A stretch of 64,000 nucleotides of DNA from Trichodesmium sp002260545 (GTDB taxonomy: Bacteria > Cyanobacteriota > Cyanobacteriia > Cyanobacteriales > Microcoleaceae), in the NCBI RefSeq assembly GCF_050016015.1, contig NZ_JBNHEQ010000202.1, positions 1 to 64,000 on the forward strand, given 5' to 3'. This document shows, piece after piece, positions 9,049-16,727 of this stretch (the stretch's first letter is position 1; the number at the start of each line of letters is the position of its first letter). Below the pieces are notes generated by a model. It was not told where the DNA came from and did not search any database. It saw only the letters and a list, made by a program, of their open reading frames with translations. The position numbers and the translations under genes were made by a program.

Positions 9049-10488
9049 ATGAGCTACTGTCTCAATTCTGAATGCCGAAAGCCATATAATCCTTCTGAAA
9101 ATAGATTTTGCCAAAGCTGCGGGGCTAAATTGCTACTGGGCGATCGCTACCGTGCTATTAAACCTATTGGTCAAGGTGGTTTTGGGAAAACTTTTTTGGC
9201 TGTGGATGAACATAAACCTTCTCTTCCCAGGTGTGTAATTAAACAGTTTTTTCCCCAAAATAGTGCTAATGCGGAAAAGGCTGCTGAGTTGTTTCGTCGG
9301 GAAGCTATTAGACTTGATGAGTTGGGTCAACATCCTCAAATTCCGGAATTAATGGCTCATTTTCAACAGGGGGAGCAACAATATTTAGTCCAAGAATTTA
9401 TTGATGGGCAAAATCTGGAACAAGAATTGGTTGCTAATGGGACTTTTACAGAAAATCAGATTCAGGAATTACTTTGGGATTTGTTGCCTGTGTTGGAATT
9501 TGTCCATGAAAGGCAGGTAATTCATCGGGATATTAAACCAGAAAATATTATTCGGCGCAACTCTATTACGCTTCCTGATGGTGGAGGGGAAATTAAAGGC
9601 CAGTTGGTGTTGGTGGATTTTGGGGCAAGTAAGGTAATTACAGATTCTTCCCTAGGCAAAACTGGAACGATGATTGGTAGTGCGGGATATGTGGCCCCGG
9701 AACAGTTGGCGGGGAAGGCGGTTCCTGCTAGTGACCTTTATAATTTGGGGGTTACTTGTGTTTATTTGTTGACTCAAGTTGCGCCTTTTGAGTTGTTTGA
9801 TGTGGTTGAGGGTAAATGGATTTGGCGACAATATTTACAGTCTAATATTAGTGAAGATTTGGGGATAATTATTGATAAGCTTTTGGCTCCGAATATTAAT
9901 CAAAGGTATCAGTCTGTCGAAGAAGTTTTAACAGAATTAGAGTCTGTTAAATATCAGAAAAGTTTTGCTAATTCGGCTTCTCAAACAGGAAATAATAATC
10001 CTTCCTTACTTACAAAAATGTTAGGAGGAATTCCCCAAGTTATTAAAGGTCGAATTATGCAGGAGTTTGGTAAGACTGAGGAGGCGATCGCTGCTTATGA
10101 CCGAGCGATTAATATTCGACCTCATAATTATGATGCTTGGTATAAGAAAGCTGAGGTTTGTTATCAGTTGAAACGTTATGAGGAAGCGATTTTTTGTTAT
10201 GAAAAGACGGTAAAGTTACAACCGAATCATTGGCAAGGGTGGCGGAGTTTGGGTGTTTTGTTTTATCAGTTTAATAGATTTGAAAAGTCTGTGGAATGTT
10301 ATTTTAAGTCTTTGGATATTCAGCCGGAGCAACCGATGGTTTGGTTGTGGTTGAGTTTGGCAATTAGGAAGTCTGGAGATGAACAAAAAGCACAAATGTG
10401 TTTGGAAAAGGCAAGGCAATGTTTACCTAATAGTCCGGTGGAAACTGCAGAGATTTTATGGGAAGCTTGGGAGAAATTGGTTCGGTAG
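9049..10488 (+). CDS. Ser/Thr protein kinase with N-terminal zinc ribbon and C-terminal TPRs
   Basis: A 479-residue Hanks-type kinase. A four-cysteine ribbon (C4, C9, C21, C24) opens the protein. The kinase domain follows from about residue 33: glycine loop GQGGFGKTF (41-49), ATP-binding Lys65 in CVIKQFF, catalytic HRDIKPEN (159-166), DFG at 190-192 and GYVAPEQ. All catalytic residues are intact, so activity is expected. Residues about 335-475 carry roughly four tetratricopeptide repeats, usually protein-docking modules. No transmembrane helix is apparent, so it is probably cytoplasmic. The next two kinase genes share the ribbon and kinase but have WD40 propellers instead. Its start is preceded only by heptamer repeats. 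Confidence 0.93.
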   Translation: MSYCLNSECRKPYNPSENRFCQSCGAKLLLGDRYRAIKPIGQGGFGKTFLAVDEHKPSLPRCVIKQFFPQNSANAEKAAELFRREAIRLDELGQHPQIPELMAHFQQGEQQYLVQEFIDGQNLEQELVANGTFTENQIQELLWDLLPVLEFVHERQVIHRDIKPENIIRRNSITLPDGGGEIKGQLVLVDFGASKVITDSSLGKTGTMIGSAGYVAPEQLAGKAVPASDLYNLGVTCVYLLTQVAPFELFDVVEGKWIWRQYLQSNISEDLGIIIDKLLAPNINQRYQSVEEVLTELESVKYQKSFANSASQTGNNNPSLLTKMLGGIPQVIKGRIMQEFGKTEEAIAAYDRAINIRPHNYDAWYKKAEVCYQLKRYEEAIFCYEKTVKLQPNHWQGWRSLGVLFYQFNRFEKSVECYFKSLDIQPEQPMVWLWLSLAIRKSGDEQKAQMCLEKARQCLPNSPVETAEILWEAWEKLVR

Positions 10489-10514
10489 TTTTGGAAGTGA
10501 ACAAAATTATGTCG

Positions 10515-10577
10515 ATATAAGGGCAAAGGGCAAATGGCATTTGCCCCTAATGTGTCTACTGAAATGAAAACTGCTGT
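10515..10577. repeat. small palindromic element, family B (copy 1)
   Basis: It contains the palindrome GGGCAAATGGCATTTGCCC (about 10529-10547) and the family end GTCTACTGAAATGAAAACTGCTGTAA at 10554-10579, cited here by position and motif. The left end is degraded. Confidence 0.6.
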
Positions 10578-10726
10578 AAATTTGGCTTGGGGCGGGAGAT
10601 TAGGGCGGGTTCCACAGGAAATTCATCAGCAGTATCGTTAAATTAAATAAACCCGCCCCCAGATCCATTGGGTGGGACGGGGCGGGTTTATAGAAGTCAA
10701 TCAGTTATAACAAGGTTTCTGGTGAA

Positions 10727-10826
10727 NNNNNNNNNNNNNNNNNNNNNNNNNNNNNNNNNNNNNNNNNNNNNNNNNNNNNNNNNNNNNNNNNNNNNNNNNN
10801 NNNNNNNNNNNNNNNNNNNNNNNNNN
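10727..10826. other. assembly gap (100 N)
   Basis: Run of 100 N, a placeholder length, placed where GC-rich and heptamer repeats meet. Confidence 0.99.
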
Positions 10827-10943
10827 ACCCGCCCCTACAGTAACGTTAATTTCGTGCTGATAACTGATAACTGATAACTGAAAAAACCCGCCCCTACAGT
10901 AACGTTAATTTCGTGCTGATAACTGATAACTGATAACTGATAA
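10827..10943. repeat. tandem 58-bp repeat ending in CTGATAA heptamers
   Basis: Two consecutive units both begin ACCCGCCCCTACAGTAACG and end in three or four CTGATAA copies. The neighbouring gap is probably caused by more copies. Confidence 0.75.
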
Positions 10944-10997
10944 CTGAAAAAAACCCATCCCGTGCAGGTAAATAGATGATTACTAACTTTACTTTTT

Positions 10998-11152
10998 ATA
11001 TAAAATCCGGTTGAACAGTTGTCATTGCGACGAAGCGGAAGCAATCTCGTGGGACCCCTGAGATTGCTATCCGTTCCGGAATGCTCCGCAAACCTTCCAC
11101 TCCGTTCCAGTCGCTGCGGACGCAAGCTATAGTAATTATCGGGATTGTATAT
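10998..11152. repeat. MITE-like palindromic element, family C copy 2
   Basis: Same ends and core as the element at 6202-6357 (ATATAAAATCCGG ... CGGGATTGTATAT; shared core CCGTTCCGGAATGCTCCGCA). The inner GTCCGCAGCGAC arm is mutated to GTCATTGCGAC, so the hairpin is weaker here. Confidence 0.72.
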
Positions 11153-11281
11153 TACAGCACTTTTCAGATGGATAAACCACATCGTCATAACCAAAACCCT
11201 GTAGGGGCGATTTCCGTGCCGGAATGCTCCGCAAACCCTAATCGCCCCTACTGTGGTCTATTGAAATGAAAACCGCTGTAT
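11152..11281. repeat. small palindromic element, family B (copy 2)
   Basis: The ends TTACAGC..TTTTCA and TGAAAACCGCTGTA are inverted to each other. Inner arms GTGG/CCAC flank a GTAGGGGCGATT ... AATCGCCCCTAC pair. It abuts the family C element directly. Confidence 0.72.
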
Positions 11282-11282
11282 A

Positions 11283-11446
11283 GATATCCGATACTGCTGA
11301 CCTTTTTCATCCTGGCACTTCTGTAAATATTCAGCTATTTCATTCTTAGTAGCAGGTAATTAAGCATGAAGATAAAAATTTTGCAGCTTTTTCTGATTCC
11401 AATCTAATAACGATCTAGTAGGAGCAATTTTTTGTAGATGTTGCTG
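11283..11446 (-). pseudogene. decayed gene fragment of unknown family, next to a family B element
   Basis: On the minus strand the text reads as protein-like sequence (QQHLQKIAPTRSLLDWNQ ... LPATKNEIAEYLQKCQDEKG) interrupted by TAA at 11360-11362. The 5' side is cut by the family B element at 11458-11564, beyond which another short acidic frame (KIRLEVEEEDE) is seen. I do not recognise the family. The codon-like reading could be chance in AT-rich DNA. Confidence 0.35.
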
Positions 11447-11457
11447 AAAAATATTAT

Positions 11458-11564
11458 TTACAGCGCTTTTCAAATTGATGAACCACATCGCCACAACCCA
11501 AACCTTGTAGGGACGTTGCATGCAACGTCCCTACTGTGGTCTACTGAAATGAAAACCTCTGTAA
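11458..11564. repeat. small palindromic element, family B (copy 3)
   Basis: Inverted ends TTACAGCGCTTTTCA and TGAAAACCTCTGTAA, with a central palindrome built on GTAGGGACGTTGCA / TGCAACGTCCCTAC. This is the best-preserved copy. Confidence 0.78.
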
Positions 11565-11817
11565 TTCAACTGTTGCCCGATCGAAATTATTCATCTTCTT
11601 CTTCCACTTCTAATCTTATTTTGGATTTGTTTTTAGTAGGGCTTGAGCAACTAGCATAGATAGGGGTGAAGCCTTACTACGAGCTTTCAAAAAATAGAAA
11701 AATTAATTTATGCTTAATTTCAGCAAATCCTCACAAAAACTATTATATAGTAAGGAAAAAACTTGCAAAAATCCTGCAAATATAATCAATATAATCGTTA
11801 GCTAAAAATCTATCGGC

Positions 11818-13719
11818 ATGAGTTATTGCCTCAACCCCAACTGTCAAATTCCCGAAAACCCAGACTCTAATAAATATTGCCAAAATTGCGGTTCAAAACT
11901 ATTACTTAAAGACCGCTATCGCCCCTTAAACCTAATTGGTCAAGGAGGTTTTGGCAGAACATTTTTAGCTATCGACGAAGACAAACCCTCCAGACCCTAC
12001 TGCGTCATTAAACAATTTTTTCCCGCTGCACAAGGCACAAATAATATTAACAAAGCTGCCGAATTATTTGAAAAAGAAGCTACGAGGTTAGACCAGTTGG
12101 GCAAACATTCCCAAATTCCTGAACTCATGGCCCACTTTACTCAAGATGGGCGACAATATTTAGTACAAGAATTTATCCCTGGACAAAACTTAGCTGAAGG
12201 GCTGAACATTGAAGCGCCCTATAAGGAAGAGGAAATTAGGGGTTTACTGAAAAATTTACTACCAGTGGTGGGGTTTATTCATTCTCATAATGTTATTCAC
12301 CGCGACATCAAACCAGAAAATATTATTCGCCGTCAAAATAGCGATCGCCAGTTAGTATTGGTAGACTTTGGTGCTGCTAAATATGCTCTGGGTACTGCGC
12401 TCCTCAAAACAGGTACAACTATCGGCACTCCTGAATATACTGCTCCCGAACAAAACCGAGGGAAGGCAGTATTTGCCAGCGACTTATATAGTTTGGGGGT
12501 AACTTGCTTGCATCTATTAACCAAAGTTTCCCCATTTGAATTATTTGATGTGGGTGAGGGAACATGGGTATGGCGACGTTATTTACAGAATAATTCTGTG
12601 AGTGAAAAATTGGGTGATGTTTTGGATAAACTGGTAGAAAATGCAGTTAACCGTCGTTATCAGTCTGTTGATGAAGTTATGGAAACTCTAGGTGCAGATG
12701 CTCCAGTTAATTTAACTCTTATTCAAGATAAAACTGCTCTCCAAACACCAAAAGTTACGCCTGCACCTTTACCGAGTCAAACTTGGAAATGTCTACATAC
12801 TCTCATCGGTCATCAAAAATGGGTTTGCTCCGTTGCTTTTAGTAAGGATGACAAAATTGTAGCAAGTGGGAGCGAGGATGAAACTATTAAGTTGTGGGAA
12901 GTCGATAGTGGTAGAGAAATATTGACTATGCGCGGACATTCCGGTTATGTCAACTCCGTTGCTTTTAGTCCGGATGGGAAAATATTAGCAAGTGGGAGTG
13001 ATGACAAAACTATTAGACTTTGGGAAATTAATACGGGAAAACTGCTTTGCATTCTAGGTGACTGGGGTAGAGGAGAATATTTTGGTCATTCTGGAGGAGT
13101 AACGGCGATCGCTTTTCACCCAGACGGCAAAACTTTAGCTAGTGCGAGTAAAGATAAAAATGTGAAAATTTGGCGACTTGGGGATGATATTTATGATGCT
13201 AACTTTGGGAAGGTAATGATGACTTTGAGCGGACATTCACGACCAGTGCGGGCGATCGCTTTTAGTCCTGATGGGAAAACTTTGGCGAGTAGTAGTGAAG
13301 ATAATACTATTAAAATTTGGGATTTAAGTTTAGGTAATACTGTTAAAAATCTATGTAATTATTATCAGGGAGTACATTATATTTATGCACTTGCTTTTAG
13401 TCCTGATGGGAAAATATTAGCTAGTGGCGGTCGGGATAGAAATATTAAAATTTGGCAAATAGATCGGGGTGAAATATTACAAACTTTTGAAGGACATTCT
13501 AGTGATGTTCGTCAAGTAGTTTTTAGTCCTCAAGGAGATATTATTGCTAGTGGTAGTGAGGACGGAACTATTAAAATTTGGCATAGAAAAACAGGTCGGC
13601 AAATTGGAAATTTAGAAGGTCATTTAAAATATGTTAATTCTGTTACTTTTTCTAGAGACGGAAAGAGTTTAGCTAGTGGTAGTAGTGATAATACTATTAA
13701 AATTTGGCGACAGGAGTAA
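11818..13719 (+). CDS. Ser/Thr protein kinase with zinc ribbon and seven-blade WD40 propeller
   Basis: A 633-residue kinase, paralogous to its two neighbours. The four-cysteine ribbon is at C4, C9, C21, C24. The kinase domain has GQGGFGRTF (41-49), Lys65, HRDIKPEN (161-168), DFG (183-185) and an EYTAPEQ activation-segment end. From about residue 325 there are seven WD40 repeats (typical blade endings IKLWEV, IRLWEI, VKIWRL, IKIWDL, IKIWQI, IKIWHR, IKIWRQ), enough to close one beta propeller. The propeller probably recruits substrates or senses a ligand. No transmembrane helix is seen. Several HIP1 sites lie in the gene. A separate promoter is likely because 1.3 kb of repeats lies upstream. 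Confidence 0.93.
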   Translation: MSYCLNPNCQIPENPDSNKYCQNCGSKLLLKDRYRPLNLIGQGGFGRTFLAIDEDKPSRPYCVIKQFFPAAQGTNNINKAAELFEKEATRLDQLGKHSQIPELMAHFTQDGRQYLVQEFIPGQNLAEGLNIEAPYKEEEIRGLLKNLLPVVGFIHSHNVIHRDIKPENIIRRQNSDRQLVLVDFGAAKYALGTALLKTGTTIGTPEYTAPEQNRGKAVFASDLYSLGVTCLHLLTKVSPFELFDVGEGTWVWRRYLQNNSVSEKLGDVLDKLVENAVNRRYQSVDEVMETLGADAPVNLTLIQDKTALQTPKVTPAPLPSQTWKCLHTLIGHQKWVCSVAFSKDDKIVASGSEDETIKLWEVDSGREILTMRGHSGYVNSVAFSPDGKILASGSDDKTIRLWEINTGKLLCILGDWGRGEYFGHSGGVTAIAFHPDGKTLASASKDKNVKIWRLGDDIYDANFGKVMMTLSGHSRPVRAIAFSPDGKTLASSSEDNTIKIWDLSLGNTVKNLCNYYQGVHYIYALAFSPDGKILASGGRDRNIKIWQIDRGEILQTFEGHSSDVRQVVFSPQGDIIASGSEDGTIKIWHRKTGRQIGNLEGHLKYVNSVTFSRDGKSLASGSSDNTIKIWRQE

Positions 13720-14507
13720 TAATAATTTGATAAATATTTATTCTTGAGTAGGGGGGTAGGGGAGTGAGGGAGTAGGGGGAGTAGGGGAGTAGGGGAGTAG
13801 TCATTTCAGTTATCAGTTATCAGTTATCAGTAACTCTATGAAATAGGGAGGCTTGAAATACTGAAGTTGATTTTTTTCATCCCCTTAAAAGGGGAGGCTT
13901 TAGACCTTATTTTCTGGTCAACATAAGAATAATTAAAAACCTAGTGGCTAATAATTATTAAAAAAGCTATTTGACCAGCGTTAGTTACTTATTAGCAGTT
14001 TTCACAAAGGTAGACTACAAAATTTCTTCCTTCTTCCTTTAAACCCAAATCTCTGTAGTCTAAAAAACATGAAAACTGCTATAAAAACCTACTAGCTAAT
14101 AATTATCAAAAAAGCTATTTGAGCAGTGTTAGTTACTTAATAGACTTGTCGCTTTATAACTTAAAAAATCCCCAAAACCTTATTATGTAAGGATTATAGC
14201 TATTGGCAACTCAAAATGCTGGTAATTATTTTCCTGTCTAGGTTTGAGCGATTTTTTCCCTCTATTTAGCGACAACTCTAATAATTAAAGTTTCACCCAA
14301 GTATAGTATTCTTTTTTCAAATTGCATAAAATTACCAACTAAAATTGCAATCTAACCTCACTCAGAGAAGATAGCTAATATTGGATACTCAGTCACTGTT
14401 TTAAAATGTATTTTTCTATAGCGATCTAGAAATAAATTATCAGGAGTGCTGACAAAATGTTACTAACTACTAAAGCAACAAATACAATATTGGCGAAAAG
14501 AAGAAAT
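13720..14507. other. repeat-rich intergenic region
   Basis: G-rich tandem units (about 13747-13800) are followed by CAGTTAT heptamers (13804-13833). A ~62-bp sequence at 13934-13996 is repeated at 14084-14145 on either side of a family B-like palindrome (13993-14082). An in-frame upstream ATG of the next gene lies at 14457. No other gene. Confidence 0.6.
13993..14082. repeat. small palindromic element, family B-like, flanked by 62-bp direct repeats
   Basis: Ends TAGCAGTTTTCA and TGAAAACTGCTA are inverted; inner arms TAGACTACA / TGTAGTCTA pair. The flanking copies (13934-13996 and 14084-14145) are about 85% alike by eye, far longer than a normal target-site duplication. Confidence 0.65.
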
Positions 14508-16397
14508 ATGATTTACTGCCTTAAAGAGAATTGCAAAAATCCCAACAACCTATGTGATACAAGAATCTGTCTCAGTTGTAGTTCTATGTTAGTACTAAAA
14601 GACCGCTATCGAGCCATCAAAATGATTGGTCAGGGAGGCTTCAGCAAAACTTATTTAGCAGTAGATGAAGACAAACCATCTAAACCACCATGTGTTATTA
14701 AACAGTTTTATTTTATATCACAAAATGATGCAGATGTAAAAAAAGCAATCCAACTATTTGAACAAGAAGCAGAAAAATTAGATAGTTTAGTAAAACATCC
14801 TCAGATAGCTGAACTATTAGCAAATTTACATGATGATTCTTGTCAATATTTAGTACAAGAATTTATCCCTGGAAAAAACTTAGCTCAAATCTTAGAAACA
14901 GAGGGAACATTTTCAGAATATCAGATTCGAGAACTATTAAATAGTCTTTTACCAGTCCTAGAATTTATTCATTCTCATAAAATTATTCATAGGGATATTA
15001 AACCAGAAAATATTATTCGTCGTTTACAATCAAATTCTGCCTATAAAACTGGATTTAGGAATCAATTAGTATTAGTAGATTTTGGTGCAGCAAAAGAGTT
15101 AACAGGTACAGCATTATTAAGAACAGGTACAATCATTGGCACTCCCGAATATGTTGCTCCAGAACAACTCAAAGGTAAAGCAAATTTTGCCAGCGACCTA
15201 TATAGTTTAGGTGTAACTTGTATTTATTTACTGACCAATGTTTCCCCATTTCAACTATTTGATACTGGAGAAAATAAATGGGTATGGCGAGATTATTTAG
15301 TTGATAATCCTGTCAGCGAAAAACTGGGAAATATTCTCGATAAATTAATTGCTGAAGCGACAAATAAACGTTATCAATCTGCTACAGATGTTTTAAAAGA
15401 TTTGAATTATGGGAAATTACCACTCCCACCCCCACCCACACCAAATTTACTCAAAATTTCACAGCCAAAAATTTCTCTTAAAGATACTACTCATGTACCA
15501 GGATTACATCTTCATTCTTGGGGAAAACCTCAAACTATTTCTGGTCATTTAAGCTCAGTTTCATCAGTTGCTATTAGTCCTGATAATCAAATAATTGCTA
15601 GTGGTAGTTTTGACCGAACTATTAAATTATGGAAGTTATCTACAGGAGAATTATTAGACTCTTTTGTAGCTTCTAATGTAGTGTTATCAATTGCTTTTAA
15701 TTCTCAAAGTAATATCTTAGCTATTGGCAATGTTGGTGGGGTAATTAATATTTGGGATTTGGCTAAAGGTACGGTAAGTTGTAGTTTATCTAGACACTCT
15801 GATTCTATTGTTTCAATGCCAGTAGCATTTAGTCCTAATGGAGCATTTATTGCTAGTGGAAGTGACGACCGAACTATTAAAATTTGGCATCAAGAAAGTT
15901 GTCAACTTTTGTACAGTATTAAAAATTCACGGGGAATAAATGTAGTTACTTTTAGTCCTGATGGGAAAATTCTTGCTAGTGGCAGTAGCGATAATATTAT
16001 TAAATTTTGGGATGTAGAAACGGGTAAGTTAATTAGTGAATTAGTTGGACACAATAGAGATATTAATACGATTGCTTTTCGTCCTGATGGTAAAGTTTTA
16101 GTGAGTGGTAGTAGCGATAAAACTATTAAATTATGGTCTGTAGAAAAATGTAAATTAATCAAAACAATTACTGGGCATTCTGATTGGGTTAGGTCTGTAA
16201 TTTGTTTGGATAAAAAAACAATTATTAGTGGTAGTGCAGATAAAAGTATTAAGGTTTGGAATATGGAAACTGGAGAAGTTATTGATACTTTGACCGGACA
16301 TTCTAAGGATGTAAATTCTGTAGCGATTAGTGCCGATGATAATACTATTGTGAGTGGTAGTAGTGACAATACTGTGAAAATTTGGCGGTGTGAGTAA
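14508..16397 (+). CDS. Ser/Thr protein kinase with zinc ribbon and WD40 propeller
   Basis: A 629-residue kinase of the same family as the gene at 11818. The start at 14508 is chosen because it places the ribbon cysteines at C4, C9, C21 and C24 exactly as in both paralogues; the in-frame ATG at 14457 would add 17 residues. Kinase motifs: GQGGFSKTY (41-49), Lys65, HRDIKPEN (161-168), DFG (191-193), EYVAPEQ. After a proline-rich linker (LPLPPPPTP) come seven WD40 repeats, the second and third more degenerate than in the neighbour. Full catalytic residues suggest activity. Codon use is more AT-rich than in the first kinase. The three kinases in a row look like tandem duplication followed by exchange of the C-terminal sensor domain. 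Confidence 0.92.
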   Translation: MIYCLKENCKNPNNLCDTRICLSCSSMLVLKDRYRAIKMIGQGGFSKTYLAVDEDKPSKPPCVIKQFYFISQNDADVKKAIQLFEQEAEKLDSLVKHPQIAELLANLHDDSCQYLVQEFIPGKNLAQILETEGTFSEYQIRELLNSLLPVLEFIHSHKIIHRDIKPENIIRRLQSNSAYKTGFRNQLVLVDFGAAKELTGTALLRTGTIIGTPEYVAPEQLKGKANFASDLYSLGVTCIYLLTNVSPFQLFDTGENKWVWRDYLVDNPVSEKLGNILDKLIAEATNKRYQSATDVLKDLNYGKLPLPPPPTPNLLKISQPKISLKDTTHVPGLHLHSWGKPQTISGHLSSVSSVAISPDNQIIASGSFDRTIKLWKLSTGELLDSFVASNVVLSIAFNSQSNILAIGNVGGVINIWDLAKGTVSCSLSRHSDSIVSMPVAFSPNGAFIASGSDDRTIKIWHQESCQLLYSIKNSRGINVVTFSPDGKILASGSSDNIIKFWDVETGKLISELVGHNRDINTIAFRPDGKVLVSGSSDKTIKLWSVEKCKLIKTITGHSDWVRSVICLDKKTIISGSADKSIKVWNMETGEVIDTLTGHSKDVNSVAISADDNTIVSGSSDNTVKIWRCE

Positions 16398-16727
16398 ATT
16401 CAGTTATTAGTTAGCAGTTAAATAACTGGTAATAAACAGGAAATTTGTAGGGATGTTGCATAGAACATCCTTACTTTTGTCTGCCTATAAAAAACTGCTG
16501 TAATTATATTAAAAATTGACACCACCACCTACTCATTATGATAGTTCAAATATTTTAGGATTACCAATTTATAATGGAGCTGGTGCATCGTTTATAGATT
16601 TACCACCTGCTTTAATAAGATAAGTTTTGAAGGTTAGAGGGGATGGTAGAAAAGAACTTTTTGATGGGTGGATTTAACATAATTTATGTTTTAATAGATA
16701 TAGTGGGTAAATTTAGCAATAAATACC
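16398..16727. other. intergenic with family B remnant
   Basis: A family B-type palindrome sits at about 16425-16503 (core GTAGGGATGTTGCA/GAACATCCTTAC at 16447-16474, end AAAACTGCTGTAA). A 35-codon stretch at 16517-16623 reads LTPPPTHYDSSNILG... without start codon context and may be a gene scrap. Otherwise nothing. Confidence 0.5.

Larger units (their letters stand above)
10489..11817. other. 1.3-kb repeat-filled intergenic region
   Basis: It holds family B palindromes (10515-10577, 11152-11281, 11458-11564), a GC-rich inverted repeat AAACCCGCCCC/GGGGCGGGTTT (about 10650-10689), a 100-N gap, two tandem 58-bp units with heptamers (about 10827-10943), a family C element (10998-11152) and a decayed reading frame on the minus strand (11283-11446). 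No intact gene. Confidence 0.65.

Noticed and set aside
10668..10874. 68-codon frame crossing the N gap
   Set aside because: It spans 100 N and repeat DNA; it is not a gene.
11438..11659. 73-codon plus-strand frame
   Set aside because: It is mostly the family B palindrome at 11458-11564.
15902..16369. 155-codon minus-strand frame opposite the WD40 repeats
   Set aside because: It mirrors the repeated GSSDNTIKIW codons; no start context or protein-like motif.
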